This document shows positions 60,213 to 64,000 of a stretch of DNA of 64,000 nucleotides, one piece after another. Below the pieces are notes generated by a model. That model worked only from the letters and a program-made list of their open reading frames with translations, did no database searches and was not told the DNA's origin. The stretch lies in the NCBI RefSeq assembly GCF_002159735.1, contig NZ_NFJF01000001.1, positions 62,001 to 126,000 on the forward strand. The letters run 5' to 3'. A program made the translations under genes and the position numbers. How positions within the stretch are numbered: the first letter of the stretch is position 1; each line of letters begins with the position of its first letter. Source of the stretch: Olsenella sp. An270. GTDB taxonomy: Bacteria > Actinomycetota > Coriobacteriia > Coriobacteriales > Atopobiaceae.

Positions 60213-61496
60213 TTACTTATTCCCCTCTATCGCGTGGCGCGCGCCGTCGATGACGGACTCGCGGTGGTTGACGCGCCGCACGAAGAGCCCGCTCAGAAGT
60301 TTGGGCGAGAACCACGTGGACTTGGGCGGCATCGTGAGCCCGGCGTCGGCGACCGCCATGACCTGGTCCATGGTGGGCGGCCGGAGCGAAAACGCCACGC
60401 CCGTCTCGCCCGCGCGCCGTGCGAGCTCGGCTGCGTTGACGTTGCCGACGAACGCGACGCGCGAGTCGTCCGTGGGGTCGTCCACGCCGAGCACGGGGGC
60501 GAGCACGCGGTCCTGCAGCAGCGAGGCGTCGAGCGACGCGGACGGGTCGTCCGGGAGCGGGCCCTCGAACGCGAGCTCCCTCCACGCCCCGAAGGCGTAC
60601 ATGCCCGCGTGCCCGGGCGCATCGGGCCTGACGGGGCCCTCCCGGCGCGGCCCGACCGAGACGCCCGACGCCTCGAGCGAGCTGACGAGCGCCTCCTCGG
60701 AGAGCCCGGCCGCGTCCGCGACGACGCGGTCGTAGGGGCGGATGTCGAGGTGGCTGGCGGGGAAGAGCACGCCGAGGAAGTAGTTGTACGCCTCAGAGCC
60801 GCTGCAGCGCCCTCCCTCGCCGGAGCGGGTCTCGTGGCAGACGCGCTCGGCGGCGGCGACGCGGTGGTGCCCGTCTGCGATGTAGGCGCGGTCCACGTAC
60901 TCGAGCATGAGGCGCAGCGACTCCACGGCCGCGGGGCGCGCCACGCGCCAGACGGTGTGCTCCACGCCCGCCGCGTCCGTGAGCTCGTAGAGGGGGTCTG
61001 CGGCCTTGGCGGCCTCGACGAGGGCCTCCAGCACGGGGTTGTCCCGATAGGCGAGAAGCGCCGGCCCGGTCTGGCAGCAGGTCGCGGCGATGTGGCGCGC
61101 GCGGTCGTCGACCTTGGCGGGCCGCGTGAGCTCGTGGCGGCGGATGACGCCGTTGGCGTAGTCGTCGAGCGAGAAGGCGGCGACGATGCCGGTCTGCTCG
61201 TGGCCGTCCGTGCGCAGGCGCCAGAGGTAGAAGCAGGGGGTCCCGTCGCGCAGGAGCGTGCCGTCCGCCACGCGCCCGGCGAGCAGGTCGTGCGCGTGGG
61301 CGTAGACGTCGTCCGCGTGCGGGTCGTGGTCGGCGGGGAAGGCCGTCTCCGGGCGGTCGACGGCGAGGAAGGAGCCCGGGTGCGCGTCGATGTAGGCCCG
61401 GGCGCCGGCGCGGTCGAAGACGTCGTAGGGCGGCGCGGCGAACTCCGCGGCCCGCTCGGGTCGCGGCCGGTAGCAGGTTATGGGCTCGACGTGCAT
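60213..61496 (-). CDS. DUF1015 family protein (SerK-like fold)
   Basis: A 427-residue DUF1015 protein with the family N-terminus (FAAPPYDVFDR), the strongly conserved YIADGHHRVAAAERV, and a C-terminal segment with PPKSTWFSPKLLSGLFVRR. DUF1015 proteins are related to the ParB/SerK fold, and a free-serine kinase role has been proposed for some relatives; I cannot confirm it here. GGAGGTCCC precedes ATG 61496; the longer frame overlaps the divergent gene. Confidence 0.82.
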   Translation of the reverse strand: MHVEPITCYRPRPERAAEFAAPPYDVFDRAGARAYIDAHPGSFLAVDRPETAFPADHDPHADDVYAHAHDLLAGRVADGTLLRDGTPCFYLWRLRTDGHEQTGIVAAFSLDDYANGVIRRHELTRPAKVDDRARHIAATCCQTGPALLAYRDNPVLEALVEAAKAADPLYELTDAAGVEHTVWRVARPAAVESLRLMLEYVDRAYIADGHHRVAAAERVCHETRSGEGGRCSGSEAYNYFLGVLFPASHLDIRPYDRVVADAAGLSEEALVSSLEASGVSVGPRREGPVRPDAPGHAGMYAFGAWRELAFEGPLPDDPSASLDASLLQDRVLAPVLGVDDPTDDSRVAFVGNVNAAELARRAGETGVAFSLRPPTMDQVMAVADAGLTMPPKSTWFSPKLLSGLFVRRVNHRESVIDGARHAIEGNK

Positions 61497-61578
61497 GGGA
61501 CCTCCGTTCGGTTGCTGTGACCATGATACCCCGCCCCGCGCCGTGCTACTCTGGGAGCTGCTCGCGGAAGGGGGAGCC

Positions 61579-62241
61579 ATGACAGCAGACGTCGCCGGCA
61601 GAAGGCTCGTCATCTTTGACTTTGACGGAACGCTGGCCAACACGGTGCCGGCCATCGTGAGCACGGCGCGCACGGTGCTGGCCCGCCACGGGCTCACCGA
61701 CGAGGCCATGGGCGACCTCACGCGACTGGTGGGCCCGCCCTTCCCACAGGCCTACTCGCTCGTCTACGGCTTCTCCGAGGAGGAGGCTGCCCAGATCACC
61801 GCCGAGTACCGTGCCATCTACCGCGGCATCGGCCCCGAGGCCTGGCCGCTCTTCGACGGCGTCGCGGCGCTCCTGCGCCGCCTGCGCTCCGCCGGGCGCC
61901 TCACCGCCGTCGCCTCGTCCAAGCAGATGGCCATGGTCGAGCGCGCCCTCGCCGACAACGGCATCACGGAGCTCTTCGACGTCGCGCTCGGCAAGTCGAG
62001 CGACGCCGAGGGCGACAAGGTCTCCCTCATCAGGCGAGCGATGGACGACCTGGGCGTGGAGCCCGCCGAGGCGGTCATGGTCGGCGACCGTCACCACGAC
62101 GTGGAGGCCGCCGCCGCGTGCGGGGTCCCCTGCGTCGGCGTCACCTACGGCGGGACCGGCACGGTGGCCGAGCTCATGGGCGCCGGGGCCTGCGCGTGCG
62201 CGGACACGGTGGAGGAGCTGGGGCGCGTTCTTCTCGGTTAG
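61579..62241 (+). CDS. HAD-superfamily phosphatase, phosphoglycolate-phosphatase-like
   Basis: A 220-residue HAD enzyme: motif I LVIFDFDGTLANT, motif II AVASSKQM, lysine in EGDKVSLIRRAM and motif IV MVGDRHHDVEAA. V-G-D-R-x-x-D-V is typical of Gph/PpaX-like phosphatases and of 5'-nucleotidase relatives. Substrate unassigned. GGAAGGGGGAG precedes ATG 61579. Its last codons contain one GTTCTTCTCG copy. Confidence 0.9.
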   Translation: MTADVAGRRLVIFDFDGTLANTVPAIVSTARTVLARHGLTDEAMGDLTRLVGPPFPQAYSLVYGFSEEEAAQITAEYRAIYRGIGPEAWPLFDGVAALLRRLRSAGRLTAVASSKQMAMVERALADNGITELFDVALGKSSDAEGDKVSLIRRAMDDLGVEPAEAVMVGDRHHDVEAAAACGVPCVGVTYGGTGTVAELMGAGACACADTVEELGRVLLG

Positions 62242-62351
62242 GACCGCGCCCGCCGACCGCTCGGGTCGCCTGGCGGGAAAGACGCCGCGCGTTGTGGGTA
62301 GAAGGGACAGCATGGAACCGTCCTCTGTCCGGACGCGACGAAGGGAGAGAC

Positions 62352-62699
62352 ATGGCTGACTTTGACCTGACCGAGGGCCTGCGCAAGATGTTCCTCGCGG
62401 GCGTTGGCGCGGTGGCCACGGGTGCCGAGAAGACCCAGGAGGTCGTCGAGGAGCTCGTGAAGAAGGGCGAGCTGACGGTCGAGCAGGGCAAGACGCTCAA
62501 CCAGGAGCTCACGCACAAGGTCAAGGAGGTCGTCGAGAACACCTCCGACACCGCGCTGCGGGCCCGCCTCTCGTCCATGACGGCCGAGGAGCGCGCCGCC
62601 TTCGCCGAGAAGGTCGCCGCGATGTCCGCAGAGATCGACGCCGCCGCCGTGAAGGTCGACGTCGAGGACGCCGACGAGGACGCGGCGGACGCCGAGTAG
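62352..62699 (+). CDS. Phasin-like small helical protein
   Basis: A 115-residue, strongly helical and charged protein: GLRKMFLAGVGAVATGAEKT, then VVEELVKKGELTVEQGKTLNQEL, ending in an acidic tail. This matches the polyhydroxyalkanoate phasin-related family (coiled-coil, often seen beside AarF kinases). It precedes such a kinase gene by 7 bases, so the two are probably one operon. AAGGGAGAGAC precedes the ATG. Confidence 0.82.
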   Translation: MADFDLTEGLRKMFLAGVGAVATGAEKTQEVVEELVKKGELTVEQGKTLNQELTHKVKEVVENTSDTALRARLSSMTAEERAAFAEKVAAMSAEIDAAAVKVDVEDADEDAADAE

Positions 62700-62706
62700 G
62701 AGCGAC

Positions 62707-64000
<1,294 letters not shown>

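Overview
The window is high-GC bacterial DNA with short intergenic gaps, 4-base start/stop overlaps, CCA-encoded tRNAs and GTG starts. Gene content (oligopeptide ABC uptake, ECF vitamin transport, cstA, stand-alone trpB of the TrpB2 type, ferredoxin-containing aldo/keto reductase, LTA-synthase-like enzyme, phasin next to an AarF kinase) suggests an anaerobic Gram-positive actinobacterium, most likely a Coriobacteriia member of the Olsenella/Atopobium type. That placement is inference from gene content, not from a marker gene. No transposase, integrase, phage gene, CRISPR array or rRNA was seen, so the window reads as chromosomal core plus many non-coding repeats.

Layout. 1-5219: oligopeptide permease operon (oppA fragment, B, C, D, F) ending in a strong terminator. 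5231-5411: tRNA-Leu. 5429-5651: a 31-bp-period repeat array, then a PAS-GAF-SpoIIE phosphatase and a STAS-HATPase fusion (partner-switching module). 8810-9371: tRNA-Gly, tRNA-Cys and a second identical tRNA-Gly. 9421-14645: membrane protein, cysteine desulfurase, mnmA, YbaK-type deacylase, flippase-like membrane protein. 14788-17118: tRNA-Val, ECF sigma factor with its probable membrane anti-sigma, small unknown protein. 17121-21348: LTA-synthase-like enzyme, short GGQ rescue factor, MIF-like tautomerase, HIRAN protein, small helical protein. 21455-28670 (minus): heterodimeric ABC exporter and a two-gene molybdenum hydroxylase. 28775-29000: second 31-bp array, followed by a complete ECF transporter (two ATPases, T and S components). 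32109-35979: NagZ-like lipoprotein and a zinc-type efflux operon (SmtB-like repressor, CxxC metal-binding protein, P1B ATPase) with a legible promoter-operator. 36145-46131: nuclease-like protein, XRE/DUF2975 pair, xpt, TIM-barrel protein, aldo/keto reductase, APC permease, polysaccharide deacetylase, unknown membrane protein, SPFH protein. 46363-51959 (minus): ABC exporter and its two-component system. 52155-64000: cstA, trpB with a Trp-rich leader peptide and attenuator, YgjP-type peptidase, XRE membrane regulator, HAD enzyme, TPR-like protein, DUF1015 protein, second HAD enzyme, phasin-like protein and the start of an AarF/UbiB kinase.

The most unusual content is non-coding. (i) Two arrays share a 31-bp unit (conserved GACAAG and CTAGAA boxes) at an exact 31-bp pitch, each with two units on one strand facing four or five on the other. 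(ii) The 10-mer CGAGAAGAAC occurs at least 19 times exactly, and about 40 times when the eighth base may be A or G, on both strands. (iii) Several families of paired or nested inverted repeats recur between genes, some of them next to or bracketed by that 10-mer. (iv) A stand-alone trpB has a leader peptide with three consecutive Trp codons and a terminator hairpin.
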